From contig NC_051095.1 in NCBI RefSeq assembly GCF_901709675.1, positions 20,055,456 through 20,119,455 on the forward strand: a DNA stretch of 64,000 nt, read 5' to 3'. Shown here piece by piece: positions 52,601 to 63,766 of this stretch. Within the stretch, counting starts at the first letter, position 1. Each line of letters begins with the position of its first letter. Source of the DNA: Syngnathus acus. Taxonomy: Eukaryota > Chordata > Actinopteri > Syngnathiformes > Syngnathidae. The position numbers were made by a program, and so were the translations under genes. A model generated the notes under the pieces. It searched no databases. It saw only the letters and a program-made list of their open reading frames with translations, and was not told the DNA's origin.

Positions 52601-55600
52601 ATACAAAAAAAAAATAGCAATTGAAAAAATGCCAGCTGTTTACAAATATCGGCTGGTATCCAACTTCAGTGTCATGCTTAACAGTTGACAGTCGAACCGA
52701 TATTATTTTGCAATTCATTTTGTTTTGATCAAACATTAAAACTCAAGGAGTTGTAAATTTAATTTTGCACTTTTGTTACTTTATTAAAAATGAATCCTAA
52801 AATAGAGTAAGCTGTTTGCGTTTTATTTTTAGCTTAAATTATCGATTGCAAAGAGATTGTCCTGCCTTTTGTCAGAAATAAACAAATTGGTATTTCTTTA
52901 TAATTATCTATTATTGGTTTAACAGAAGGTTTATGTATCAAAATCACTAGTAGTATCTCAAGATGTGTACTCGTATGGTAATTGGTGTAAAGAAAAAAAA
53001 AAAGTGGCAGTATACATCCCTATAAATAACTATAGTGACACTAAAGTCTTTTTTTTTTTTTTTTTAAATCTCTGATTTTTGGTTGATTTTAAAATGAACT
53101 TAATCACAGTTATATGGACATTCTCTCTGTATGCAATGGAGGTGTCACGTCACTTAAGATGATATGACATTAAGTGAGCGACGGCTGGAAAGCATGTGGC
53201 CCAAATTAAGGGAACAAGCTCAGTGTGAAATACGCGATTCTTCGGCTCAGTACCTGGAGGGGCACTGGGACCCGGGGCTGGCACTGGTCCAGGTCCAGGC
53301 ACAACACCCATGTTGGGAGGCTGCATCATCGGAGGTGCTCCATTGACGTGCATCCCTGCCTGATCACGTGATAGGGAGAAATGTAAAATAAAATGAATTA
53401 CCAAATAGGGGTGATAAGTGGCCACAATGTGGAGTTGGTGAGTAATAAGAGGTAGTTAACTTAAATTTAATATAATAATAATAATAGCAATTTCCATACA
53501 GTATAAATTCAACTAGCTATAATGTATAGAATCAGTCTCAGGAGGCCATCAAAAAAGTAACTTAATATCGTTCAAATAAATAAAGATTTGCTTCAGTGCA
53601 TCAATAAGATTACAATGGATAGGGGGTAGGGTTTAGGGACAGGGCTATCCCACAAGTAGCAAAAATCCACAAATAATTTGCATTATAAAAAAACATTTCT
53701 AGCCCCCCAAATTATTGGATAAGCTCGGATATATTGATAATAAGCACCGCTCAGCTCGCCGAGAAATGTCGCTCGTTGTGTCATCTAGTTAGTTATTCCT
53801 ACTCTTTACCTGTGCAGTGATGTATTGATGATTACTCTAGTCTTTCGCATATGGGTAGTACTGGAATTTACTAACTCACTTAACATTCGATTGAACGATT
53901 TAGCATTCATTTAACTCCGTTGTAACCATTTCAAGTTTTCAAGACTAAGTGTAAATGAAGACAAAACGAGCATTGGGGGACACAGATATTGAACATTTCA
54001 ATAGAATAGAGTGCAGGTGTTCACATTGGTTTTGCTTACCACAGGCTGCTGCTGTGGGGCGGCCATGTTGGGCAGGGCAGGTGGATTGACCGGAGCGGCT
54101 CCTCCCCCTTGTGCACTTGAGATGAGCGGCTGGGGTGTGTTTTGGCGGTGAAGCATTTTCTGTCAAAGTGGCACATTTATTAATACCTCCACAGACGAGT
54201 AACTTGGGAAGACTTGCGGCTGGTTGGACAATCACCAAGGCAATCTCCGGATCCACGATGCGCATGACCACTTGTGCCTGTAACAGGGCATAGGCCAGCT
54301 GAGGGTTCTGCAGCAGCATGTTCCTCGCCTCCTGGGGACTGTTTTGGACACATAGCTACACAGAGAGAAAACACATTTTTATGACACCATATGGACTACA
54401 GGTTATAAAAGTTGCGATTCCCAACCTTCATCGAGCTTCAAATGTTTTCAAACTGATGTCGGTGACTAGTGAAAACGCCCTCAATGACTATTTTTTCAAA
54501 ACTTTTTAGAAGGTACCACTGAGTGCCTTTTTCAGGGGGTTGTGTTCAGGACCAATAAAATACAAAACTTGCTTGCAAAACTGTTATGTTTTTACATATC
54601 GAGGTTCCCAAAAAAGGAAAATCGGAGAGCAGAGGTTAGGAATTTTCATTCAAGCTTAAAAACAGCAAAGCAGACAAAAAGAAACACACCTTCATCTGTT
54701 TCATAAGTTCAAACATCTGTTCTGGTGGCAGACTGGCCACAGCTCGGCTAATGGACTCAGGAGCCTCCTCTGTTGCCACGCTGTCCCCAAATGGCGATTC
54801 AATGACGGGGGCTCCTGTTCCCAAACCTGCACCCATACATATTGACACTATCACCTCACAGCATAACGTTATAGAACTACCTAACGTGGGTGGAAATTTT
54901 AACAGAGGTGGGCATTCCGTCAGTCAAAGTGACGAAAGGTCCATCAATCGGTCACTGACGAACGCACATTTTGCAGACGAAAATGGGCAAAACAACAATT
55001 GATACCAAAGTTTATAAAACAAAAACAAAAAAAAATGGAAAAAAAGAAAAAAGACGGACAACGTACTGACAGAAGTAGATTTTTGTCCGTTAGCGTAATC
55101 ATCACTAAACGAGTCAAGGAGTCTCTGGCACTCACTGTTGGGAAAGTTGACGATTGATGAACCGAATAGTAATGGTGGACTGATGATTATCATTTGGCTT
55201 GGAATAAATGACAAACTGACGACAATGGACGGGTGCCCAGGCAGTTGTTGAATGTTACTGACGGACCGGCAAACTTAAGTAAAATGCCTCCTCAGAATTT
55301 TTAAATACATACTTTTAAGCTCTTCCTTGTTTTTCTCACTGGCTGCGTTGTCAACACGTAAGGCGCGTCCGTTGAACTCTCTGCCATTGAGATTGCGCAT
55401 GGCACTGAGCGCAGTCTCCTGGTCCTGGTACTCACAAAAGCCATAACCCTTTGGTTTTCCCGTCTCCCTGTCATACACCAACCTGAAAGCAAAAGCAGTG
55501 TTGACAATCAGCACTAACACGCTCATATTAAAGCACATATATTTTGGAATATTATCTTTTTAAAGTTTTTATACAAATACACTGGTATGTTCCCATTTGA

Positions 55601-56423
55601 GTTTAATTCACACTGATAACACATTCATAACTCAAAACACTCCTATCTTTTCGCAGGGAATCTTTTGTCTTAAAAGAAATGGATGGAATTTGTATTTTAA
55701 CAAGGAAAAATAGCATACTATTATACTGCACACCAAAGCAATAATTAATTGGAATCAATGTAGTTGTGTTTGTTTCGAACTTGACTTTTGGCTTACAACT
55801 ATAAAGCAGCATAAAAAAACTTAAAAAACAGGTAAAAGTTTTCTGAATGGGGAGAAAACTAAATAAAACCAGAATAAATATTGGGTTCTGATGGTGTTAG
55901 GTATAAACATGGGAGCTGTTATTAATATTGGGGGGAAAGCATATAACATCTCCTTTATTCACTGTTGTGCTTTATTTATGAAAAGGCCATATAAACAGTG
56001 TATATACAAAAAAAGATTAGATAAACAAAGCCTAAAAGAAACGAATGAATGAACGATACTCACCTGAAGCTAACAACAAGTCCGACTTCAGAGAAGATGT
56101 CTTTTAACTGTTCTTCGGTTGCTTCATAAGGAATGTTTCCCACTAAAACATATACATATGTATATGTTATTACTTTGGCAACGTAAGCGACTGTTTTTTT
56201 CCGCGTAAAAAAGGACACGAGCCTACTGCTTGTGTTAGCTACCTAGTTAAGCCAGACCTTTACGAACGTAAAATTATGTAGGAAAAAAGCTTTTTCAAAA
56301 CAGCAAAATTCAGGAGAGGAAAAAAGACTTACCAAACACCGAGCGTAATGAACGGTCGACCGCGGGGTCTCTGTTAGCAGCCGCGGCAGCAGCGGCGGCT
56401 GCAGCGGCGGCAAGACTCGCCAT
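43677..56423 (-). CDS. cstf2: Cleavage stimulation factor subunit 2 (CstF-64)
   Basis: Thirteen minus-strand exons: 56333-56423, 56064-56142, 55313-55482, 54690-54826, 54236-54355, 54040-54159, 53254-53359, 48432-48491, 45886-45985, 45510-45709, 44916-45040, 44064-44156 and 43677-43799. They give 507 aa. CstF-64 binds the GU-rich element downstream of poly(A) sites in the nucleus. An Ala run (residues 5-16) precedes [12 protein letters not shown]. The RRM has RNP2 VFVGNI (29-34) and RNP1 KGYGFCEY (68-75). The hinge ([14 protein letters not shown] and [10 protein letters not shown], about 148-199) binds CstF-77 or symplekin. A Pro/Gly/Met/Arg-rich region follows (270-435). The last 40 residues ([10 protein letters not shown] to KTTGAP) are the conserved C-terminal bundle. 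The MEARA repeat block of human CSTF2 is missing. Exon 48432-48491 is the least certain. Confidence 0.93.
45986..48431 (-). other. cstf2 intron between the 60-bp exon and exon 45886-45985
   Basis: A 2.4-kb AT-rich intron. I looked for an exon matching the human VPMQDPRAAMQRG block and did not find a supportable one. Confidence 0.55.
48432..48491 (-). other. cstf2: Possible cassette exon of cstf2 (20 residues)
   Basis: A 60-bp exon lies between CTGGCTCAG and GTATCA. It starts and ends in phase 1, so it can be kept or skipped without changing frame. It reads [19 protein letters not shown], in keeping with the low-complexity linker before the VPMQD/GLLGD segment of vertebrate CstF-64. Confidence 0.6.
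49437..49801 (-). mobile_element. tRNA-headed SINE, minus orientation
   Basis: The left end is (catc)n, the reversed tail. The body holds gctggagcctatcccagc, atgttttgggg, aactggagtgcccagagaa and ccacacaaggaggg. The right end holds a reversed B box (aatcgaacc) and A box (gtgctaaccag). It is the same family as 11796-12121. Confidence 0.8.
50349..52437. mobile_element. TA-flanked inverted-repeat element carrying satellite units
   Basis: Perfect terminal inverted repeats of at least 28 bp begin CCGTATTTTCCGCCCTAAAA, with TA on each side (50347-50348 and 52438-52439). Sub-terminal ataaggcgcac motifs repeat at both ends. There is no transposase frame. The TA duplication points to the Tc1/mariner group; other TA-targeting groups cannot be excluded. 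Copy 2 of the flanking duplication shows the empty site (aacTTAATC at about 53098-53106). Confidence 0.9.
50537..52200. repeat. Satellite-like tandem array, 251-bp unit, seven copies
   Basis: The marker acaatcgcg recurs at 50544, 50771, 51022, 51273, 51524, 51775 and 52026. The first spacing is 227 bp, where a 24-bp segment (ctcgcaatctcccatgagcc and neighbours) is absent; the next five are exactly 251 bp. Units differ at only a few positions, such as gatctaacg/gatccaacg and ccatatcg/ccttatcg, showing recent homogenisation. Confidence 0.97.
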
Positions 56424-57295
56424 TTTTGAAGGGGACAAAGATGATTGCAACACCCGGAAGTTTCAAGGGGATGGTTTCCGATTTCTGGTCCGTTGAAAGT
56501 TCGTAATCCCTCGTTTTTCGCTGGGGTTACGTTCCCGAAAATAACGCGTGATAGGTGAAATGCGTGAAGTAGAAACCTTAATTTTTTTTACCATTATTAT
56601 ACAGGTATAGCATTGAAACCAAAGGACGAAACATGTTTTCAGGTCCAAGCATTTGTTTAACAAAGAGAAGGAGACACTTTCTTCCAGATAACTACAGTAA
56701 AATAATCATTTTAATCATCAATACATGCTATATAGTGCGCTTCTGCAGCCTGACTCCGCTCTGTAGTGTCTTTTTCATCTGAAGCCATAACACAATCCAT
56801 GAAGCAGCGAGACCGTGAAATGTGAACCGTGATATAGCAAGGGAAGACTGTGGATAAGTGAGCTACAGAAGAGGATTAGGGCCAGTGAAGAAGACAAAAA
56901 ATGGGGGGGGGGGGGGGTTAGGGGTGAATGGATTCTGATTTTTTTTTTCTCAGAATTCTGACTTTAAAGTGAGAATTCCCACTTTCTGACTTTAAAGTCA
57001 GAATTCTGACTTTATTCTCAGAAGAAGAAGATAAGCGGCTCAGAAGATGAATGAATGAATGAATGAATGAATGAATGAATGAATGAATGAATGAATGAAT
57101 GATACAAAACGTTTTTTTTTCCAAAAGGTAAATTACCCTTCAGTGTGATCAAGGGCTTCCCGTGATGGAAGCTGCATTAGGGGGGGGGGGGGGAAACTGC
57201 CACCGTTTTATCTTGTGGAATGCAATAACACACCGCCTGACCTTGTACATTAATGCAGGCTCCAACACAGCAGACTGGCGTTATTAAACAAGACA
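56424..57295. other. Upstream flank of cstf2 and simple repeats
   Basis: The cstf2 5' flank has ccggaag (56454-56460) near the start. Further out are G homopolymers (56904-56917, 57181-57193), an array of palindromic gtcagaattctgacttta units (56940-57030) and a (gaat)n run (57047-57101). No gene is seen. Confidence 0.6.
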
Positions 57296-58216
57296 GATTC
57301 ATATTCAAGATTCAAGAGATTCAAGAGTTTTTTATTCGCCATGTTTGAACGTGCCAAACAAGGAATTTGACTTCGGTAAATCACAGCCTCTGTTCAACAT
57401 TTAGGTGACTAACAACACTCAGGACATGTGAAAAATGGCAAATATTCTCAAACATCCCCTGATCTTAAACTCCCAAGAGGGCAAGGAAAAACTCAAAACT
57501 CCAGCTAGGGGAAATGAGAAACCTTGAGAAGAGACCACAGATGGGAGGGTCCCTCTTCCAGGATGACCAGGCTGCAATGGATGCAGAGAGGACACATAGT
57601 ACAAACAGTGTAGACAATTCAAAAAAGGTGTGCAGAGCAGGATGTTATTGCACAGTAATGACTCTGAGACTCTAAGAGTGGTGTGAGTTCATCAGAGCAA
57701 CAGCCTGGGCGAAGAAGCTGTCTCTGTGTCTGTTGGTTTTGGCGTACAGAGCTCTATAACGCCGTCCGGAGGGCAGTAGTTCAAACAGACTGCAACCTGG
57801 GTGAGAAGGGTCTGTAGAGATGTTCCTTGCACGTTTCCTGGTCCTGGACAGGTACAAGTCTTGGATAGATGGGAGGTTGATTCCAATTATCTTTTCTGCA
57901 GTCCTGATTGTCCGTTGCAGTCTGTGCTTGTCTTGTTTGGAGGCCGATCCAAACCAGACAGTGATGGAGGTGCAGAGGACAGACTGGATGATGGCAGTGT
58001 AGAAGGTCTTCAGCAGCTCTCGCGGCAGGTTGAACTTCTTGAGCTGTCTCAGGAAGTACAGCCTCTGCTGGGCCTTCTTCCGGACAGAGTCTATGTGGCC
58101 GGTCCATTTCAGGTCCCGAGATATTGTGGTTCCCAGGAACTTGAAGGTGTCTGTGGAGAGAATAGTATTACTGCGGATAGTGAGGGGTAAAAGTGAATAT
58201 ATGAGCTGAATCAAAA
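57296..58216 (-). mobile_element. 5'-truncated L2-like LINE, 3' end of ORF2
   Basis: A 180-codon minus-strand frame (57672-58214) matches the C-terminal end of L2-type reverse transcriptase: FKFLGTTISRDLKW, KKAQQRLYFLRQLKK, SVLCTSITVWFGSAS, IIGINLPSIQDLY, DPSHPG and LLPSGRRYRAL. The 3' UTR runs to a short attcaag tail at about 57296. The catalytic domain is missing, so the copy is dead, but the frame is open and suggests a fairly young insertion. Confidence 0.85.
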
Positions 58217-61200
58217 TTCAAGGCAAGCTAAAGTTTTTCCTTGGGCACGCAATTTGATTGACAGTATGAGCAAGTAATGCCGTGGTGCCATATATAATAG
58301 TGTTTTCCATGAACATTTGGCCACTTATTTATATGGTGGGTACTACAAAGTTGACGGTAATTGATATGAATGAGGTAGAGTGAGAGAGATGTGATGTATT
58401 AAAGACAAACCTCAATGTTACCTGGATTTTGGGGGATTGAAACACCACTTTTAAATATACAAGGACAAGAACACAATCGTCAATACTTTCTTAATAAACT
58501 ATATTACTCTCTTGTGTCATCATGCTACGGTTTTGTCCCGAGCCATGAATTGTACATTATAAACCAGAACCTGTAGAGTCGAGTCCCCCTTGAATTTTCA
58601 ACAGAAAAAAACCCACACCTCAGTAGTCTCTCAAAACAGATGGACTTGGATATCAGTGTACCTCACGGGACCTCACTCCGACAAGCATCAAAGGTTTGAC
58701 TGTGCACGTGTGTTTTGCTTTTTCTTTGGCTTTATTGCAAGAAAAGTTGCAGCCTCCACAAAGGGTTACAAAGAAAAACATAAGAATAAAAGAAAACATG
58801 CCAAACGCCGACCGATGTGTAAAGTGAGCTCTCGTTGAGCTCCGCATTTCTCTGTGCACCGAATGGCTTGGACCTTTTCCTCACCTTATTCGGACGAATA
58901 ACTACGTTTCCCATCATTCCTAAAGAATGACCCCCATACATACATACACCCGCCATCTCTTCTATTCTACTTATGGAAGACAACGCCACAAGAGGGCACA
59001 AATTCCCCATACAAACGTCACAATGCCACAAGTAACCCGTTTCACACTTTCATGAAAATGCTGAACTGTGCAGCAGCTCATATTGCACCCACCAAAAACA
59101 CCCACTGCTCCATAGTATCAGCCAGGTTGTTACTTTTTTGACAGTTGACTTGAGGTTCAGTTGTATTTACACTACTGTGAAAATGAAGTATGTTAAAAAA
59201 AAAGAGGTGTGAACCAACTAGAACCACCTGAAGCAAACTTGATGTACCTTAAGGTCTCCAGAGCGTGCCTTTGGTGTCCTCATCAGAATCACTTGAGAAA
59301 ATGTAGCGTCATCATGAAAACTCTGAGCACTATGTTGACAAACTTACACTCTAAATTGCCCATAGGACTGACTGAATGTTCGTGTGTATAGTTGTTTGTC
59401 TGTTTGTGCCCTATGATTGACTGGAAACCACTTCAGGGTGCACTAAGATCGGGTCCAGCTCATCCATGGCCTGACTGAGGACAAAAGCCATAGTAAATGG
59501 AAGTAGTTCATTTCTTATATCCACACCAAACTCCAGCTCCCAAACCTAATTAAAGTCTCAAATGTGAAGGCTGTGTAGAACAGTGAAAAGTATAATAGGA
59601 AGAGATTCAAGTTTGCATGCATCCTTCATAGAATTTTTTTTATTTTTTTATTAATAAAACCTATGATATTGCCAATTATATTAATTGTTACTTTACAAAA
59701 TAAAGGTTTATATCTTTAGTCAGGTTTACAGTTAATACTGCGTCTAATAATATTGTCCAGTTTTTTAGTCATCTGCCATAAAAACAGTACAAGAATTGGA
59801 AAATGTTCAAAATAAGGCCCCAAGATCGGCTCTAACTGAAAATAAAAATCTAACATTAATAATCATAACATTATTATTTGGTTTTATAGTTTAGACATTT
59901 TTTGCATTTACCGTAATTTTCGGACTATAAGTCGCGTTTTTTTTTCATAGTTTGGGTGGGGGGGCGACTTATACTCAGGAGCGATTTATATACATATATA
60001 TATGGTTTTTTTTCACTTTTTTGGGCATTTTATGGCTGGTGCGACTTATACTCCGGTGCGACTTATAGTCCGAACATTACGGTAATTACAAAACTGAAGG
60101 CATTTTCTTTAAGCAGATATTTTCTCTTTGACCGTCATGATTAAGGAATCCAGTCGCAGGCCAGATTGAACGGTTCAGCGGGCCGGTCTCATGGGCCGCC
60201 AGTTGAAACTGTACTGACTGCTGTACAGTGTGTAAGGCGAAAGGATTGGACGCTAAATATGTAACATTTACTGGATGGGGGTTTTGTTTTTTTGTTTGGT
60301 TGTTTTTTTACTGCATGTATTATCTGGTTTCTTTTTATTAGTATTTATTCGTATTATTGTTTTATTTGTCTTATTCTTTATATATTTTGTAATCTTTTAT
60401 TTTTCACTTTTATGGACCTCGCAGGTTGTTTAGCTTTTGTATAATGCAAGCTAGGAGCTAATGAAGATTTGCTTTTGTATAATGCAAGCTAGGAGCTAAT
60501 GAGATCCATCAAACGATAAGAAATGAACAACTAAAACTAGTTTGAAATGGATGGCAGAAATGGATTTCATTTGAGGCTAAAACTGCTGCCTTCATGAAAC
60601 ATTCAAACATACACGACCAAATCAAAATCTAGTGGAAAGAATCAGTAGTCTTTAGTCCTTGAGCCGATACCACATTCTGCCTCCAAAGCAGCACGCTTTC
60701 TTACCATTCTCTGCCATGTGTGCGTGTGAAACAGTGAGTGGCATTCTGTTTACCTGCACCACATTGTGCAGCCATGTGTGTGTCACACATACTGCTAATT
60801 ATTACAAAGGAAATTGATCTGTACACTGTATTACAACATACTCACTGTTCACTGTGCACTCTCACTCGCCACTATAGATAAGTCTCCAATCCATGTGATG
60901 TAAATCTGAGCCTGCGCTGAACACCAGCCCTGATTTGCTCAGTCGGGTTAAGCCACTTTAACAGATTGCCAAGATGTCCTGACCTTCTGTGCCATGTGCT
61001 GGCATCCAAGAAACGCGGCTGGGAACAATAAAGACATCTGTAAAGTCATTTGTAAATATTGAACCCTGGTAAATGCATAGCTTCCCCAGTGCGCACACAC
61101 ACACACAAACACACATTTGAGGGCAAAATCTACAAATCACAAGGCAGCTGTCACCAAATCACATGACCTTATTCAAATCATTGGGATTGTCATCAGGCAT

Positions 61201-61440
61201 TTGCAACGCTTGCTGATGAACTGATCATTTGAATTGGGTGTGTTGTAGTTGGGTTACACCTGGATGGCGTCTCTGTTATTAACATTTCTGGTAGTGGAGC
61301 GTGAGTTTACTCACATATTCACTCAAATGACCGTCCAGTCCTACGTAAACCCTCTTAAAAAATGCTAACCTGCTTATGCAGTGAGCGAGTTGGATCTTTT
61401 TGCCCCCAGCTAAGCCCCGCCCCAAAAATAACACCACATT
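58217..61440. other. Non-coding repeat-rich interval
   Basis: AT-rich with no supported gene. It holds a SINE 3' fragment near 59400-59500 (gactggaaaccacttcagggtg), a small inverted-repeat element, and a 38-bp tandem duplication of gcttttgtataatgcaagct at 60433-60505. Confidence 0.6.
59911..60082. mobile_element. 172-bp TA-flanked MITE
   Basis: The inverted ends are ccgtaattttcggactataa and, reversed, ccgtaatgttcggactataa, with TA at 59909-59910 and 60083-60084. Inner gcgacttata motifs are inverted too. It sits inside an older repeat whose empty counterpart lies near 230-265. Confidence 0.9.
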
Positions 61441-61449
61441 GTTTACAAA

Positions 61450-62800
61450 CCCTAAAGAGGTCTCCAAAAGGAGCTTCCCTGAATTGCTCAGTCATTCACG
61501 AGCAAAGATGGGAAAGAAAGACACTGCGAACAATTGCGTGAGAAGATAGTTGAACAGTTTAAGGACCTCAACGTACGTACAACGGCAAGGAATTTAGGAT
61601 TCATCTACGGTCCATAAGACCATCAAAAGGTTCAGAGAATTTGGAGAAATCATTGCACATAAGTGGAAAGACCGAAAACTGAAAACTGCCCGAGCATGAC
61701 TTTTCATCCCTCAGGCGGCATTTCATCAAAAACCGATCAGTGTGTATAGCATACCATCACATGGGCTCAGGAGCACTTCAGAGAACCAAATAAATACAGT
61801 TTGTGCAACTTAAAACTCTACTCTGCAAAGCAAAAGCTGATTATTGACAAGACTGCTAAAAAAGGCCCAGCAGAGACTCTACTTCCTAAGGGTGCTTAGG
61901 AGGTACAGCATTACACAAAGACTGCTGGTGTCCTTCTATCGCTGCTCCATAGAAAGCACTTTAACGTACTGTATATGTGTTTGGTACTCCAGCTGCACTG
62001 CAGCTCAGAGGAAAAAGCTCCAAGGGGTCATCAACACAGCACAGAAGATCGTTGGCTGCCCTCTCCCCACACTGGAAGACCTACACAGAACCCGCTGTCT
62101 CAAAAAAACACAGAACATTCTGAAGGACACTTCCCACCCTGGCCACTCCCTTTTCGAACTGTTGTCATCAGGCAGACGCTACAGATCAATTAGGTCAAGG
62201 ACTAGCAGATTCGCCAACAGTTTTTACCCTACAGCGGTAGTCGCATTAAATGCCGCTAAAAAAAAGAGATTATGTCTGTGTATGTTCTTCTGTGGATTTT
62301 TAGCTTGTATTTTTTATCTTTTTATTCTATTTACTTTTTATTTTATGCACTGATCGGTTGGCACTTTTTAAATTTCATTGTACATGTGTGACAATGACAA
62401 TAAAGATCTATTCTATTCTATACCCACAAACGCCGCCGGCTTCTCTGAGCTTGAGCTCATCTATAATGGACTGATGCAAAGTGGAAAAGTGTTCTGAGGT
62501 TTGACGAGTCCACACTTCAAATTGTTTTTGGGAAATTGTGGAGGTCATGCCGTATGGTCCAAAGAGGAAAAGGAGCATCTGGATTGTTATCAGCACAGTT
62601 CAAAAGCCAGCCTCCGTGATGGTATGGTGGCATGGGTATTGGGTAACTTGTATATCTGTGAAGGTGCTATTAATGCTGAAAGGTTGGTACAGGTTTTAGA
62701 GAAACATGCTGCCATCCAACGTCTTTTTCATGGACCTCCTCACTATTTCAGCGAGGCAATGCCAAACCAACATTCTGCACATGTTACAACAGCATGGCTT
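61450..62800 (+). pseudogene. Tc1/mariner transposase remnant split by a LINE
   Basis: Decayed transposase sequence flanks 61845-62425. Upstream are the helix-turn-helix-type segments (around 61550-61830). Downstream is a frame with HFKLFLGNCGG, GNLYICEGAINAERLVQVLEKH, QRLFHGPPHYF and QHSAHVTTAWL, matching the DDE region of fish Tc1-type transposases. Frameshifts and stops are present, the Asp of the usual QDNAKPHSA block is lost, and the 3' third is absent. Confidence 0.75.
61838..62425 (+). mobile_element. L2-like LINE 3' fragment nested in the Tc1 remnant
   Basis: The plus-strand frame starts at KKAQQRLYFLRVLRRY and continues through SFYRCSIESTLTYCICVWY, KIVGCPLPTLEDLHRTRC, DTSHPGHSLFELL and SGRRYRSI, the C-terminal end of a reverse-transcriptase ORF2. 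A 3' tail with gacaatgacaataaagatct then (attct)n marks the end of the LINE. It differs from the copy at 57296-58216 and belongs to another subfamily. Confidence 0.85.
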
Positions 62801-62814
62801 TGACGGCTGGACGG

Positions 62815-62960
62815 ATGGATGGAGGGAGGGAGGGGGGGCAGACAGACAGGCAGACAGGTAGGTACTAGGTAGGTGGATGGATGGATGATGGGTGGGTAGT
62901 TAGATAGACAGACAAACAGTAGACGGACAGACGAACGGATAGACAGACAGACAGACAGAC

Positions 62961-63056
<96 letters not shown>

Positions 63057-63060
63057 TGAT
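62815..63060. repeat. (ggat)n, (gaca)n and (gata)n microsatellite cluster
   Basis: Imperfect ggat/gaca tetramers run into about 23 clean gata units (62962-63055). Confidence 0.95.
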
Positions 63061-63719
63061 AGAGAGTGAAGAAACGTGACTCGTTGAATTCTATTTGGAT
63101 ATTTTAAGAGGCCATGACCTCTGAACTGTAACATGGACTTGCTAACCAGTTGACTAATGCCATGCCTTTTGCGATTTAAAGGGGAAGTCATGTCAAAAAT
63201 GTACTTTACAGGACTATTTTCCATGTGCCACCACAATCAGGGCTCACACGTTTTCTGGGTTCATGTGACGTTCGTAAGCTGAGCCCTTCGGCACTGTGAT
63301 GTCATTTGCAGTCGACAGGAAGTGGCAAAATGCTTAATCCATCATGATTGTTTCGAGTGTCCCCCTCCCTACTCGTGCAATGGATTATTCCATCATTTTA
63401 CCGCACAATTGCAGACTTGAATCAGAAAGAGGTAAGAAAAAAAAATGTTTTAACCTTTTTTGCAGTGATGCTGAATATGCATAACAGACTACAAATAAAG
63501 GCCAGATGTTCTTGCCAGTTGCAGTAGCATTGCTGTCAGTGTCAGGTGAGGAGGATGCAGTAGGGATAAAGAGGAGACTCAGACGAGTGACAGTTTTTAT
63601 CAAGAAGATTTGAGTATTAAACTGGCCGAAATGCTCTGAATCACCCCTGTCGATGTAATGTCCTTACGCCATCACATTCCTTCGTGTTTCAGCCATCAAA
63701 AAAAACAAAAAAACATATA

Positions 63720-63766
<47 letters not shown>

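Larger units (their letters stand above)
49811..53220. repeat. Tandem duplication of a 0.66-kb segment, one copy filled by a transposon
   Basis: Copy 1 runs 49811-52558 and includes the element at 50349-52437; copy 2 runs 52559-53220 without it. Outside the insertion the copies differ by only a few bases and by poly-T length (atcgctata versus atccctata; tggtgattgg versus tggtaattgg). The duplication is therefore recent. Confidence 0.95.
48492..53253 (-). other. Large cstf2 intron expanded by repeats
   Basis: A 4.8-kb intron that holds a SINE, a 0.66-kb tandem duplication and a 2.1-kb inverted-repeat element with satellite units. Without these insertions it would be about 1.6 kb. Confidence 0.8.

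Noticed and set aside
57672-58214. 180-aa frame as a host gene
   Set aside because: It is the end of an L2-type reverse transcriptase ORF, without the catalytic part.
62865-63236. 123-aa minus frame with LSIY and LSVC repeats
   Set aside because: Translation of (gata)n and (gaca)n repeats.
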